From NCBI GenBank assembly GCA_021738245.1, contig JAIPCJ010000004.1, forward strand, positions 1 through 64,000: a stretch of DNA of 64,000 nucleotides. Reading direction: 5' to 3'. This DNA comes from Methylotenera sp. GTDB taxonomy: Bacteria > Pseudomonadota > Gammaproteobacteria > Burkholderiales > Burkholderiaceae_C. The notes below the pieces were generated by a model. That model made no database searches. It was not told where the DNA came from and saw only the letters and a list, made by a program, of their open reading frames with translations. Numbering within the stretch: position 1 is the first letter of the stretch; every line of letters begins with the position of its first letter. Shown piece after piece: positions 55,219-63,982 of the stretch. The translations under genes and the position numbers were made by a program.

Positions 55219-56229
55219 TCAGCGCCGGGCGCGGCGCTGCCAGCGCAGGGCCGCTAGGCCGGTCAGACCGAGGGCGAGCAGCAGGCCGGACGTGGGCTCG
55301 GGCACGGCCGACACGGCATTGAAGGCCTGGGCCGGCCCGCCGTTGACGCTGTAGCTGGCGACGTTCAGCGTGTGCGAGAAGTCGGCCGAGGCGCCGTTCT
55401 GCGCGCCCGTGAACAGCGCGACGTTCATGAAGTAGAAGTAGCGGCCGCAGATCGGCGTGAGCGGTGCTGGCACCGGCGTGGTGCAGTCGATGCGGGTGCC
55501 CTGGGCCGTGACGTCCAGCGTGTGCTTCACGTCCACCCAGGTGCGCGAGGTGTCGGCCTGGCCGCCGAAGACGTCGAGATGCGTCTGGCTGCTGGGCTGC
55601 ACCGTGGCGAGCTGCCGCAGCAGGGTCTCACCCTCGGCATTCACGTCGATGCCGGCCTTGGCGAACAGCGCCGCCTGGCTGGCGCTGGTGGGGTTCACCT
55701 CGGAGCCGTAGGCCCAGGCGACGACGCCCGCGAGACTGGCATCGGGGCCGGTGGCGAGACTGCCGGTGGTGGTCAGCCGGCCCTCCAACGGCAGGCTGAA
55801 GCGCACGCTGACGTCCTGGTCCAGCACACCCCAGTAAGACAACATCGAGTAGCCGACGGACGCCATGCCGGTGGCGGTCGGGTCCAGCGGCGCGATGGCC
55901 GTGGCAGACGCGCCGAGCGAGGTGGCCGTCAGCTTGCCGAGTGCGGCCGCCGACTTGCCGCCCTGCATTTGGCTGGACTCGACGCGGGCCGACAGCGCGT
56001 TCGGCGCCGGGAACATCGTGAAGCTGCCGGCTTGCGTGGGCAGGCCGTCGATCACGGTGCCGGCACTGGCCTGCGCCGCGGCGACGTACCACTGATTCAG
56101 CAGCGCGCCGTAGAAAGACGAGGGATCGGGCGTGCCCAGCGTCAGGCCGGGCAGGGTGGTTTGTGCAGCAGCAGGCAGGGTCAGGCCCAGCAGGCTCAGA
56201 GCCAGGGCGGAAGCGGAGGGCAGGCGCAT
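55219..56229 (-). CDS. PEP-CTERM sorting domain-containing protein
   Basis: A 336-residue exported protein with a signal peptide (MRLPSASALALSLLGLTLPAAAQ) and a C-terminal PEP-CTERM signal: VPEPTSGLLLALGLTGLAAL then RWQRRARR. The body is Ser/Thr/Ala-rich with a probable beta-sandwich. Two Cys (DCTTPVPAP and PICGRYFYF) could form a disulfide. The function is unknown. Exosortase sorting is inferred from the C-terminal signal. The ATG at 56229 gives the clean signal peptide. It stands alone. Confidence 0.85.
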   Translation of the reverse strand: MRLPSASALALSLLGLTLPAAAQTTLPGLTLGTPDPSSFYGALLNQWYVAAAQASAGTVIDGLPTQAGSFTMFPAPNALSARVESSQMQGGKSAAALGKLTATSLGASATAIAPLDPTATGMASVGYSMLSYWGVLDQDVSVRFSLPLEGRLTTTGSLATGPDASLAGVVAWAYGSEVNPTSASQAALFAKAGIDVNAEGETLLRQLATVQPSSQTHLDVFGGQADTSRTWVDVKHTLDVTAQGTRIDCTTPVPAPLTPICGRYFYFMNVALFTGAQNGASADFSHTLNVASYSVNGGPAQAFNAVSAVPEPTSGLLLALGLTGLAALRWQRRARR

Positions 56230-56358
56230 GGACGGGCAGCGTTTGAAATGACGCGCCAGTCTAGGAAGGCGGCCGTCGCGCGTTCGCCTCGCCACGAGGC
56301 CGGACCAGGGGACGCGGCCAGCCGCGTTTGCAACCGAATGTGACCCGCGCAGCAGGCC

Positions 56359-57618
56359 TCAGGCAGTCAACCAGCGGGACATCCCCTGCGCCGCGGCCCG
56401 GCCGCTGGCCAGGGAGGCGGTGAGCAGATACCCGCCGGTGGGCGCCTCCCAGTCAAGCATCTCGCCGGCGACGAACACGCCGGGCAGGGCGCGAAGCATG
56501 AGCTCGTCGGTCAGCGCCTCGAAGCGCACGCCGCCGGCGGTGCTGATGGCCTCGGCCACGGGGCGGGTGGCGTGCAGGGTCAGCGGGAGCTGCTTCAGGG
56601 CGGCAGCGAGCGTGGCGGCATCCAGCATCTGCTCGCGGGTGAGCAGCTCGTGCAGCAGGCCGAGCTTGAGCGGGTTGAGGTGCAGCCGGCTCTTCAAGTG
56701 CGACGACAGCGAGCGGCTGCCACGCGGATGCTTCACTTCGGCGAGCACGCGCTCGGCGCTGAGTTGGGGCAGCAGGTCCAGCTGCAGCGTGGCCTGGCCG
56801 TGCTGGTGGATCTGTTCGCGCAGGGCGCGGCTGGCGGCATACACCAGCGAGCCCTCGATGCCGCTGGCGGTGATGACGAACTCGCCCGCCCGGCGCTCGA
56901 AGCCTTCGGTCGCCAGGGCCGCGGGCTTGACCGGCTGGCCGGCGAACTCGGTGGCAAAGCGCTCGCTCCAGCCCGGCGCATCCGGGTGGGCCGCGGTGCG
57001 GCCGACGTCGAAGCCGCAGTTGGCGGGCTGCAGCGGGGCGACGTCCACGCCGCGTTCGGCAAGCCAGGGCGCCCAGGCGCCATCCGACCCCAGCTGCGGC
57101 CAGGAGGCGCCGCCCAGTGCCAGCAGCGTGGCGCGCGGCGCGGCGAGCCGCTCGCCCTCGGGCGTGTCGAAGCGCAGGAGGCCGTCGGCGCTCCAGCCCG
57201 TCCAGCGATGGCGCATCGAGAAGCGCACACCCGCCGCGCGCAGTCGATGCAGCCAGGCGCGCAGCAGGGGTGCGGCCTTGAGGTCGGTGGGAAAGACGCG
57301 GCCCGAGGTGCCGATGAAGGTTTCGATGCCGAGGCCTGCGGCCCAGGCGCGCAGGGCCTCCGCATCGAAGCCGCGCAGCAGGGGTTCGATTTGGGCGGCG
57401 CGGTCGCCGAAGCGGCCGACGAAGGGGGCGAAGGCTTCGGAATGGGTGAGGTTGAGGCCCCCTTTGCCGGCCAGCAGGAACTTGCGGCCGACGCTGGGTT
57501 TGGCATCGAAGACGGTGACGGCATGACCGGCAGCGGCCAGCACCTCGGCGGCCATCAGGCCGGCGGGCCCGCCGCCGATGATGGCGACGCCGGGCGTGAG
57601 AACTTCAGGGAGAGACAT
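56359..57618 (-). CDS. HI0933/TIGR03862-type NAD(P)/FAD-dependent flavoprotein
   Basis: A 419-residue flavoprotein. The dinucleotide-binding motif is VAIIGGGPAGLMAAEVLAAA, and the second motif is FDAKPSVGRKFLLAGKGGLNLT, characteristic of the HI0933/BaiN-like group. The C-terminal GVFVAGEMLDWEAPTGGYLL binds FAD. It is an oxidoreductase with an unknown substrate. The ATG at 57618 is preferred to longer upstream reading, because the upstream part is the shadow of the transporter gene in another frame. Confidence 0.85.
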   Translation of the reverse strand: MSLPEVLTPGVAIIGGGPAGLMAAEVLAAAGHAVTVFDAKPSVGRKFLLAGKGGLNLTHSEAFAPFVGRFGDRAAQIEPLLRGFDAEALRAWAAGLGIETFIGTSGRVFPTDLKAAPLLRAWLHRLRAAGVRFSMRHRWTGWSADGLLRFDTPEGERLAAPRATLLALGGASWPQLGSDGAWAPWLAERGVDVAPLQPANCGFDVGRTAAHPDAPGWSERFATEFAGQPVKPAALATEGFERRAGEFVITASGIEGSLVYAASRALREQIHQHGQATLQLDLLPQLSAERVLAEVKHPRGSRSLSSHLKSRLHLNPLKLGLLHELLTREQMLDAATLAAALKQLPLTLHATRPVAEAISTAGGVRFEALTDELMLRALPGVFVAGEMLDWEAPTGGYLLTASLASGRAAAQGMSRWLTA

Positions 57619-57695
57619 GCCCGATTCTAGGAAGGCCCTGACGCCCGCCCGTCGCCGCCTCGCTGCGGCGCTGGCGAGGCCTCGGCTCTCCCGCG

Positions 57696-59207
57696 TCAGG
57701 CCCGGGCGGGAGCCTCCGGCCCGGCGGGGGCGAGGTGGTTGTTGCCCCAGCATTGCTCGTACTTCCAGCCGGTCAGCTCCTCGGCCACGGCGCGCGCCTC
57801 GGCGGGGGCATCGGCGATGCGGCCGCCGGCCTTGATGCGGGCGATCTCCTTCAGCAGGATCGCGTGGTTCTTGCGGTCCAGCTTCATCTGGTAGGTGTAA
57901 TACACACCGCCCAGCGCCAGGCCGATGACGCCCAGCGTGAAGATGCCGAGGATGGCGTTGAGGGCGCTCTCGGGCTGGGTGGCCTGGCCGGACACGAAGC
58001 CGTACTGGCCCAGCACCCAGCCCATGGCGAACACGATCGCCGAGCGGGTGATCTTGCCGGCGAAGGTCATCGCGCCCGCGTAAATGCCCTCGCGGCGGCG
58101 CCCGGTCAGCACCTCGTCGACGTCGGCCAGGAAGGTGTAGACCGTCCAGGGGATGTAGTACACGCCGCCGGTGCCCAGGCCGAACACGGCCGTGATGGCG
58201 AACAGCACGATCACGGTGGTCTGCTTGTCCCAGCCCAGGTAGTACAGCGCCGTGTAGGCCAGCACGCTGCCGCAGACGATCAGCAGTGCGATGCGGTAGG
58301 GCCGGGCGAAGCCGAACTTGATGCACAGGCCGATGAAGGCCATGGTGGAGATCAGCTGCATCACCGAGCTGAAGCTGTTGAGGTAGCCCACCACCGCCTT
58401 GTCCTGGCCGAGGCAGAACACGATCAGGTAGGTGAAGATGGACGCGAACAGCCACTCCGCCCCGAACCCCAGCAGGTACATGCCCAGGTGCTTGCGGAAG
58501 ATCTTCAGGTGGAAGGTCGAGATCATGTCGGCGCCCAGCTTCTTGAGGGCCTGCAGCAGGCTGCCCGCGCGCTCCTGCACCACCTCATGCGCCGGCCGCT
58601 CCCACGACGAGAAGTACAGCGCCGCCATAGCCGCGCACATGATGAGCGCGTAGATGATGCCGGTCAGCAGGAAGGGCGTGGGCGACTCCTTGCTGTAGAT
58701 CAGGAACAGCTGGGCCGGGATGAACGCGGCCAGGAAGTTCGCCACCTTGCCGAACATCGCTTTCGAACCCGTGAGCTTGGAGCGCACGGCGAAGTCATCG
58801 GTCATCTCGGTGGCCAGGGTCTCGTACGGCACCATGATGGACGTGTAGACGAGCTCGAACAGCGCGTACATGGTCAGGTAGTACCAGAAGCCGAAGCCCT
58901 CGATCCACATCAGCGGGTACAGCAGCACCAGCGGGATGCCGATCAAGATGAAGAAGCGCCGCCGCCCGAACTTCCGGCCCAGCCGGGTGTTGTAGAAGTT
59001 GTCGCTGATGTACCCCATGATGGGGTTGCTGATCGCATCCAGGATGCTGGCCAGCGAGAAGATGGCCGCCGCCTCCACCACCGTCAGCCCGCAGAACGTC
59101 GTGTAGAAGTACAGCAGCCAAGCGGCTGCAATCGCCAGGGCGCCGCTGCCCAGCAGGTTGGCGCTGCCGTAGCTCAGCGTGTGGCGCATCAGGATCGGTC
59201 GGCTCAT
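57696..59207 (-). CDS. GPH-type sugar/cation symporter (MFS-like)
   Basis: A 503-residue transporter with about 12 hydrophobic helices. The N-terminus (MRHTLSYGSANLLGSGALAI) and the segment ISNPIMGYISDNFYNTRLGR resemble the glycoside-pentoside-hexuronide:cation symporters (MelB/XynP group). The Asp/Arg-containing loops (GRKFGRRRFF) fit a cation-coupled carrier. It ends with a cytoplasmic charged tail. The likely start is the ATG at 59207 (MSRPILMRH); one further upstream at 59243 is possible. No sugar hydrolase is nearby, so the substrate is not known. It stands next to the nrtR operon but has no evident link. Confidence 0.8.
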   Translation of the reverse strand: MSRPILMRHTLSYGSANLLGSGALAIAAAWLLYFYTTFCGLTVVEAAAIFSLASILDAISNPIMGYISDNFYNTRLGRKFGRRRFFILIGIPLVLLYPLMWIEGFGFWYYLTMYALFELVYTSIMVPYETLATEMTDDFAVRSKLTGSKAMFGKVANFLAAFIPAQLFLIYSKESPTPFLLTGIIYALIMCAAMAALYFSSWERPAHEVVQERAGSLLQALKKLGADMISTFHLKIFRKHLGMYLLGFGAEWLFASIFTYLIVFCLGQDKAVVGYLNSFSSVMQLISTMAFIGLCIKFGFARPYRIALLIVCGSVLAYTALYYLGWDKQTTVIVLFAITAVFGLGTGGVYYIPWTVYTFLADVDEVLTGRRREGIYAGAMTFAGKITRSAIVFAMGWVLGQYGFVSGQATQPESALNAILGIFTLGVIGLALGGVYYTYQMKLDRKNHAILLKEIARIKAGGRIADAPAEARAVAEELTGWKYEQCWGNNHLAPAGPEAPARA

Positions 59208-59342
59208 GATGGACTGTCTCTCGTTATTGGAAGACAGTTTCATTTTTTGTGGCCTGTCGTTCCGTGGAAAGTTCAGTATCCCATTTCTGCGCCTTTCGGG
59301 GCCTGTCGTGAACCCTGTGCGAGCCCCCGTGGGGCGCCCTGC

Positions 59343-60032
59343 TCAGGCGCCGCTGATCAGACCCTCGATCAGGGTGAGGCCCCCCCGCAGCCGGTAGCCC
59401 TCGGCCGGGCGGCCGCCGGAGCCGATCAGCAGGTCTGCCGGTTCCAGGGCGTCGGCGGCCAGCATCTTGCGGCGGAAGTTGGCCTTGTTCTCCGTGGTGC
59501 CGCAGACGAGTTCGTAGGCCTGGCGCAGGTCTGACAGGCGGAACACCGGCGGCAGCAGATGCGCCAGCAGGGTGGAGTAGGCCGCCTTGGCCTTGAGGCG
59601 GCCGAGGGCGATGTCGATCAAATGGCGGTGATCGAAGGCCAGCGGTGGCAGCCGCGGCGTGGGGTGCACCGGATGCAGGCTGACCCGACCAGCCGCCACC
59701 AGCGTCTCGACCACCGCGTATTCATGCAGGGCGAGGTGGATGACGCTGGCCGACCAGCCGCGCGGGTCGCGCGTCGGGCCTGACTCGGTGTAGACCTGCT
59801 CCAGATGCCGCGGCGTGAAGCCGAGCTTGTGCTTGAGGATGCGCAGCGCCGCCTGGGTGGTGGATTTGTCGACCTTGCCCGTGGCCGGGTCGCCGTGCAC
59901 GAAGCCGCCTGGCAGCATGGCGCGGCCCGCGAAGGGGGCCTCGGTGCGGGGCATCAGCGCCACCTGGAGCTGACCTTCGGCCAGCGTCAGGATGACCACG
60001 TCGACGGTAAGGATGGGGTTCTGGAACGTCAT
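59343..60032 (-). CDS. nrtR: NrtR-type transcriptional regulator (Nudix-wHTH)
   Basis: A 229-residue protein. Its N-terminal Nudix-like domain has a degenerate Nudix box (GGFVHGDPATGKVDK, then AALRILKHKLGF), in which the catalytic Glu residues of REUXEE are absent; it should bind but not hydrolyse ADP-ribose compounds. A winged HTH (LSDLRQAYELVCGTTENKAN, then FRRKMLAADALEP) follows. NrtR represses NAD salvage genes until ADP-ribose or NAD accumulates. It is the last gene of prs-nadV-nrtR and likely regulates it through the palindrome at 62534. Confidence 0.88.
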   Translation of the reverse strand: MTFQNPILTVDVVILTLAEGQLQVALMPRTEAPFAGRAMLPGGFVHGDPATGKVDKSTTQAALRILKHKLGFTPRHLEQVYTESGPTRDPRGWSASVIHLALHEYAVVETLVAAGRVSLHPVHPTPRLPPLAFDHRHLIDIALGRLKAKAAYSTLLAHLLPPVFRLSDLRQAYELVCGTTENKANFRRKMLAADALEPADLLIGSGGRPAEGYRLRGGLTLIEGLISGA

Positions 60033-60052
60033 GCCAAGCTCCTCGGTGGCGT

Positions 60053-61639
60053 TCAGCCGCCGCGGCGCAGCCGGGCGCGGATCTCGGCCAGCGTCTGCCG
60101 GCGCAGCAGCTCGCCGTTCTTGAACACCGTCTGCAGCAAGCCGCCTGCCTCCTGCTCGGGCGTCTGGCGGTCGTAGAGCACGTAGCGACCGTCTTCGCGT
60201 TCCACCCGCAGCAGACCCACGGCCGACTTCTTGGTGCCGCCGTCGGTCTTGGGGTCCTTGGACAGTTCGCGCAATTCACCGTTCACCACGCCAGCCGTCG
60301 CCTTCATCGCCATGCCGAAGCTGTCGCGGGTGATGAACTGGTAGCTGAAGCTGCCCACGCCGAGCACCACGTTGGTCGACGCGAAGCCCTTGGTCATCAG
60401 CCGGCGCAGGATCGCGTCGGCGCGCTGCAGCGTGATGGAGTCGCCGTAGATGAGGCCGACACGCTCGTGCAGCACCTTGAAACCCTTGCTCGTGGTGGTG
60501 CCGCCGAACACATCCCACAGGCATTGCACCGCGCCACGCCGCTCGGCGTCGGTGATGCGGCGGCCGCCTTCGCGCACTTCGTACAGGCCGTCGGCGTCGC
60601 GCCGGGGCTGGCCTTGGGCGTCGCTCACCAGTTCGTCGTCGAGGTAGCCGGTGAGGATGAGCACCGGGTCGCCCGAGTCGGGGCGGAACACCACCTTGGC
60701 CTGGCCCAGGGCGTTGGGCTGGCGGGCCAGGATCTCGGCCTTGAGTTGCACCGCGTAGTCGGTGATGACCTGCCAGAAGTCCCAGGTGTCGCTGACGATG
60801 CTGACCAGGCCCGCCGGGTAGACCTCAGTGATCAGGCGGCGGAAGGTGCCGAGTTCATCGAGCTGGCCGCCCATGCTCATCACGCTGTGCTCGGTGGCGG
60901 GGATGGAGCCGCCGATCATCTCGGTGTCGCTGTTGGCGCCGTAGAAGTCTTCGAGGTAGTCGATGGCGTTGACCGTGTCGGTGCCGGTGAAGCTCAGCAG
61001 GTGGCCGGCGCCGCTGCGGGCCGCGTCCTCCGGGCCGGCCATGCCGCGGGCGGAGAAGTCGTGCGCCTGCCAGTCGATGAACAGCGGGTCGCCGCCGGTC
61101 ATGTCGCCATACGCCTCGAGCAGGCGCCGGTACTGGTAGGCCAAGGTGGCCACGGTCATCGGCTTCCAGTTGGCGTTGCTCAGCACGGTCTCGATGTAGT
61201 TGGTCAGCCAGAAGAATTGCGGCAGCGTCTCGGTGACGGTGAACGGCGGCACCTTGATGTCCACCAGCGAACCCTCGGGCAGGGCCTTGATGTGCAGGGG
61301 CAGGTAGCCCAGGTCGTGAAGGGCCTCGATGTGGTCGACCGGCACCGCGCCCCGGCCGAGGGCGTTGTCCATGCGGCGGCGGTAGCGGCCCACCGCCTGA
61401 GCCTTGGGGAGGCGGAAGAACTCAGTGTTGAAGGCGTCGATCAGGACGTCGAGGATGAAACCCTGAAGGCCGAAGAACACCACCTTGCCGTCGAAGGTGG
61501 CCGGCCCGGTGCGCAGCACCGGCGCGAGGCGGTCCGAACGCGGCGTGAAGTTGCTGTAGACCTTCTCGGTGCCGGCGGGGTACTGGAAGACGTGGCCCGA
61601 CTTGTAGAAGTCGATCAGGTTGAGCGGGTTCAGCTTCAT
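60053..61639 (-). CDS. nadV: Nicotinamide phosphoribosyltransferase
   Basis: A 528-residue NadV/NAMPT-type enzyme that makes nicotinamide mononucleotide from nicotinamide and PRPP, a direct salvage route. Motifs: MKLNPLNLIDFYKSGHVFQY, GTEKVYSNFTPRSDRLAP, AHDFSARGMAGPEDAARSGA, and the phosphate loop VFRPDSGDPVLILTGYLDDE. It stands between prs (PRPP supply) and nrtR; only 24 and 20 bases separate the genes, and a shared operon is clear. Length fits the bacterial family. Confidence 0.93.
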   Translation of the reverse strand: MKLNPLNLIDFYKSGHVFQYPAGTEKVYSNFTPRSDRLAPVLRTGPATFDGKVVFFGLQGFILDVLIDAFNTEFFRLPKAQAVGRYRRRMDNALGRGAVPVDHIEALHDLGYLPLHIKALPEGSLVDIKVPPFTVTETLPQFFWLTNYIETVLSNANWKPMTVATLAYQYRRLLEAYGDMTGGDPLFIDWQAHDFSARGMAGPEDAARSGAGHLLSFTGTDTVNAIDYLEDFYGANSDTEMIGGSIPATEHSVMSMGGQLDELGTFRRLITEVYPAGLVSIVSDTWDFWQVITDYAVQLKAEILARQPNALGQAKVVFRPDSGDPVLILTGYLDDELVSDAQGQPRRDADGLYEVREGGRRITDAERRGAVQCLWDVFGGTTTSKGFKVLHERVGLIYGDSITLQRADAILRRLMTKGFASTNVVLGVGSFSYQFITRDSFGMAMKATAGVVNGELRELSKDPKTDGGTKKSAVGLLRVEREDGRYVLYDRQTPEQEAGGLLQTVFKNGELLRRQTLAEIRARLRRGG

Positions 61640-61663
61640 GGTGGCTCCTTGAGGGTCGGGTGT

Positions 61664-62521
61664 TCAGGCGCGGCGGCTGGTCAGGGCAGTCGCAGCGGCG
61701 AGGTCAGGGTTGGCGCAGTGGGCGGCAAAGATGCCGTCGAAGTGGGCCTGCAGCGGCGCCAAGCCCTTGGTGAACAGGCCATGTGTGACGTAGAGGTACA
61801 GCGGCTGGCGCGTGCGCTCACGCAGCACCTGGGCCAGGGCGACGAAGGTGCCGCCGCCGTCGCAGATGTCGTCGACGATGAGCAGGGGCAGGTCGGGCAC
61901 GTCGCCCTGCACCTCGGCGCCGGAGAGGCGGCCGGTGACCGGGTCGCGCGTCTTGCCGGCATAGGCCACCGGCAGGCCGAGGGCCTTGCCCACCTGCTCG
62001 ACCCGCTTGCGCGCGCCCGCATCGGGCGCCACCAGCGCCAGGCCGGGCAGATTGCCCAGAGCCTGGGCGCACAGCTGACGCACGGCGTCGGCGGCCGGTT
62101 GCACGCGTACCCGTTCGAGCAGCGCGGGGACCACGTCGCTGTGCGGGTCGGCAATCGTCACCGACACAAATTTCAGGCTGTTGACGAGGCGGCAGAACAC
62201 GGCTGCCGAGAGGGGCTCGCCAGCCAGCGCGACACGGTCCTGGCGGGCATAGGGCACGTAGGGCATGACGAGATGCAGCTCGGCGCCGGCGGGTGCGGCG
62301 CGACGAAGGGCGTCGGTCAGCAGTAGCAGGTCCATCACGCCCTCGGCCGAATAGAGGTGGGCGGTGAGGGTCCAGCAGCGGTCGCTGCCGTCGAGGGCGC
62401 TGGCGGGCAGGCGCACATGGCGCTCGCCGCCGGGGAAGCTGAGGAACTGCAGGTCGTCGTGGTGGCGCACGACGTCGCTGTCGGCGGTTGGCCGTGACTG
62501 GAGGCTGAAGCGGGAGATCAT
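61664..62521 (-). CDS. prs: Ribose-phosphate pyrophosphokinase, NAD-operon paralogue
   Basis: A 285-residue PRPP synthetase. FPGGERHVRLPA, MPYVPYARQDRVALAGEPLS and the PRPP-binding loop LLIVDDICDGGGTFVALA are the standard motifs. It is shorter and more divergent than the housekeeping Prs (~315 residues), which is probably encoded elsewhere. In this cassette it supplies PRPP for NadV. First gene of the operon; a perfect palindrome lies 13 bases upstream of its ATG. Confidence 0.9.
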   Translation of the reverse strand: MISRFSLQSRPTADSDVVRHHDDLQFLSFPGGERHVRLPASALDGSDRCWTLTAHLYSAEGVMDLLLLTDALRRAAPAGAELHLVMPYVPYARQDRVALAGEPLSAAVFCRLVNSLKFVSVTIADPHSDVVPALLERVRVQPAADAVRQLCAQALGNLPGLALVAPDAGARKRVEQVGKALGLPVAYAGKTRDPVTGRLSGAEVQGDVPDLPLLIVDDICDGGGTFVALAQVLRERTRQPLYLYVTHGLFTKGLAPLQAHFDGIFAAHCANPDLAAATALTSRRA

Positions 62522-62533
62522 GGGGCGTCCTTT

Positions 62534-62554
62534 TTTGTCTCATTGTGAGACAAA
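62534..62554. promoter_or_regulatory. Palindromic operator of the prs-nadV-nrtR operon (candidate NrtR site)
   Basis: TTTGTCTCA-TTG-TGAGACAAA is a perfect 9-bp inverted repeat with a 3-base centre, located 13 bases upstream of prs. Its size (21 bp) and place suit an NrtR dimer site. Regulation by NrtR is inferred from operon content. Confidence 0.75.
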
Positions 62555-62584
62555 GCGGGGCCGCGCGCAAGCCCTGCGCAGGCA

Positions 62585-62614
62585 ACAAAAAGAAAGCGCC
62601 TCCGCAGAGGCGCT
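62585..62614 (-). terminator. Rho-independent terminator after the SDR gene
   Basis: AGCGCCTC/GAGGCGCT forms an 8-bp stem with a 4-base loop. On the minus strand it is followed by TTCTTTTT. It ends transcription of the GNAT-SDR pair just before the prs operator. Confidence 0.8.
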
Positions 62615-62636
62615 GGATGTGCAGTGGGAAGGCGGC

Positions 62637-63524
62637 TCAGTCGGCCCGCAGCTTGGCGCGGAGCGCAGCGCCGATCTCGGGCTTGTCGGCAAAGGCGTCT
62701 GTCGGGTTGCGCAGCAGCATTACATCCTCCAGCCGGGTCTGCACGCCGGCCAGGGCCTGCGGATGGCTGAAGATGTAGAACTTGTTGTGGTCGATGGCGT
62801 CGAACACCATCGCAGCCACGTCGGCCGCGGTGAGCTTGCCGGAGGACACGGCCTTGTCGGTCTGCGCCTGCGAGATCAGCTGGCTCTTGGTGGGCTTGGC
62901 CGCGGCGAACTCGCTCGGGCGGTTGCGGTGACTCTGGCTGATGCCGGTGGGCACGAAGAAGGGGCAGAGCACCGAGGCGTGGACCTGGTCGGTCACGAGC
63001 GACAGGTCCTGGTAGAGCGTCTCCGACAGCGACACCACCGCATGCTTGGACACGTTGTACACGCCCATGTTGGGCGGGTTCAGCATGCCGGCCATGGACG
63101 CGGTGTTGACGATGTGGCCGTGGTAGGCCGGGTCAGCCTTGGCGGCGGCCAGCATTATGGGCGTGAACAGCCGCACGCCGTGCACGACGCCCATCAGGTT
63201 GACGCCCAGCACCCATTCCCAGTCGCTGACACTGTTCTCCCAGATGAGGCCGCCGGAGCCGACGCCTGCGTTGTTGAAAACGAAATGCGGTGCGCCGAAG
63301 CGGGCCTGAACGTCGCGCGCCAGGGCCTCCATGGGCTCGGCCTTGGCCACGTCCACGACACGAGCCAGCACCTGCACGTGGGTGAACTCGGCCGCGGCCT
63401 TCTCCAGCGCATCGGCCTGCACATCGACGAGCACGAGGTTCATGCCGCGCCGGGCAGCGATGCGGGCGGTCTCCAGGCCGAAGCCGGAGCCGGCGCCGGT
63501 GATGACGGCGGTCTTGGGGGTCAT
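62637..63524 (-). CDS. Short-chain dehydrogenase/reductase
   Basis: A 295-residue classical SDR. It has the cofactor motif TGAGSGFG, the structural NNAG (FVFNNAGVGSGG), the catalytic Ser in NTASMAG and the YxxxK motif as YNVSKHA. The long C-terminal part with EFAAAKPTKSQLISQAQ and TAADVAAMVFDAIDHN fits the group of SDRs with an extended tail. NAD(P)(H)-dependent; the substrate is unknown. The ATG at 63524 overlaps the stop of the GNAT gene (ATGA). Confidence 0.88.
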   Translation of the reverse strand: MTPKTAVITGAGSGFGLETARIAARRGMNLVLVDVQADALEKAAAEFTHVQVLARVVDVAKAEPMEALARDVQARFGAPHFVFNNAGVGSGGLIWENSVSDWEWVLGVNLMGVVHGVRLFTPIMLAAAKADPAYHGHIVNTASMAGMLNPPNMGVYNVSKHAVVSLSETLYQDLSLVTDQVHASVLCPFFVPTGISQSHRNRPSEFAAAKPTKSQLISQAQTDKAVSSGKLTAADVAAMVFDAIDHNKFYIFSHPQALAGVQTRLEDVMLLRNPTDAFADKPEIGAALRAKLRAD

Positions 63525-63979
63525 GTCTTGTCTCCTTGTGGGCGCCGCATCTCGATGTGCGGAATGCCGTCTTCGATGTAGGTCGGGCCGACGGGCTGAA
63601 AGCCGAAGCCGGCGTAGAAATGTTCCAGGTGGGCTTGTGCGTGCAGGGTGATGCCTTGGTGGGGCCACAGCGCCAGGCAGCGGGCCACGGCCTCGGTCAT
63701 CAACGCGCGGCCGGCACCGCTGCCGCGAGCGGCCGGCGCGGTGACCACGCGGCCGATCAGGGCATCTTCGCCTTTGAGGCCCGGCGGGATCAGCCGGGCA
63801 TAGGCCTGAAGCTGGCCGTCATCGGCCTCACCCAGCAGATGCCAGGTGTGCCGGTCCAGGCCGTCGATGTCGAGAAAGACGCATTGCTGCTCCACCACGA
63901 ACACCTCGGAGCGCAGGGCCAGCAGGTCGTACAGACGCTGCACCCCGAGTTCGCCGAAGGGCAGGCAGTGCCAGTGCAT
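63521..63979 (-). CDS. GNAT family N-acetyltransferase (ElaA-type)
   Basis: A 152-residue acetyltransferase. LRSEVFVVEQQCVFLDIDGL is characteristic of ElaA-like proteins, and VTAPAARGSGAGRALMTEAV is the acetyl-CoA-binding motif A. EDGIPHIEMRR closes the domain. The acceptor is unknown. It is translationally coupled to the downstream SDR. Confidence 0.85.
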   Translation of the reverse strand: MHWHCLPFGELGVQRLYDLLALRSEVFVVEQQCVFLDIDGLDRHTWHLLGEADDGQLQAYARLIPPGLKGEDALIGRVVTAPAARGSGAGRALMTEAVARCLALWPHQGITLHAQAHLEHFYAGFGFQPVGPTYIEDGIPHIEMRRPQGDKT

Positions 63980-63982
63980 CGC

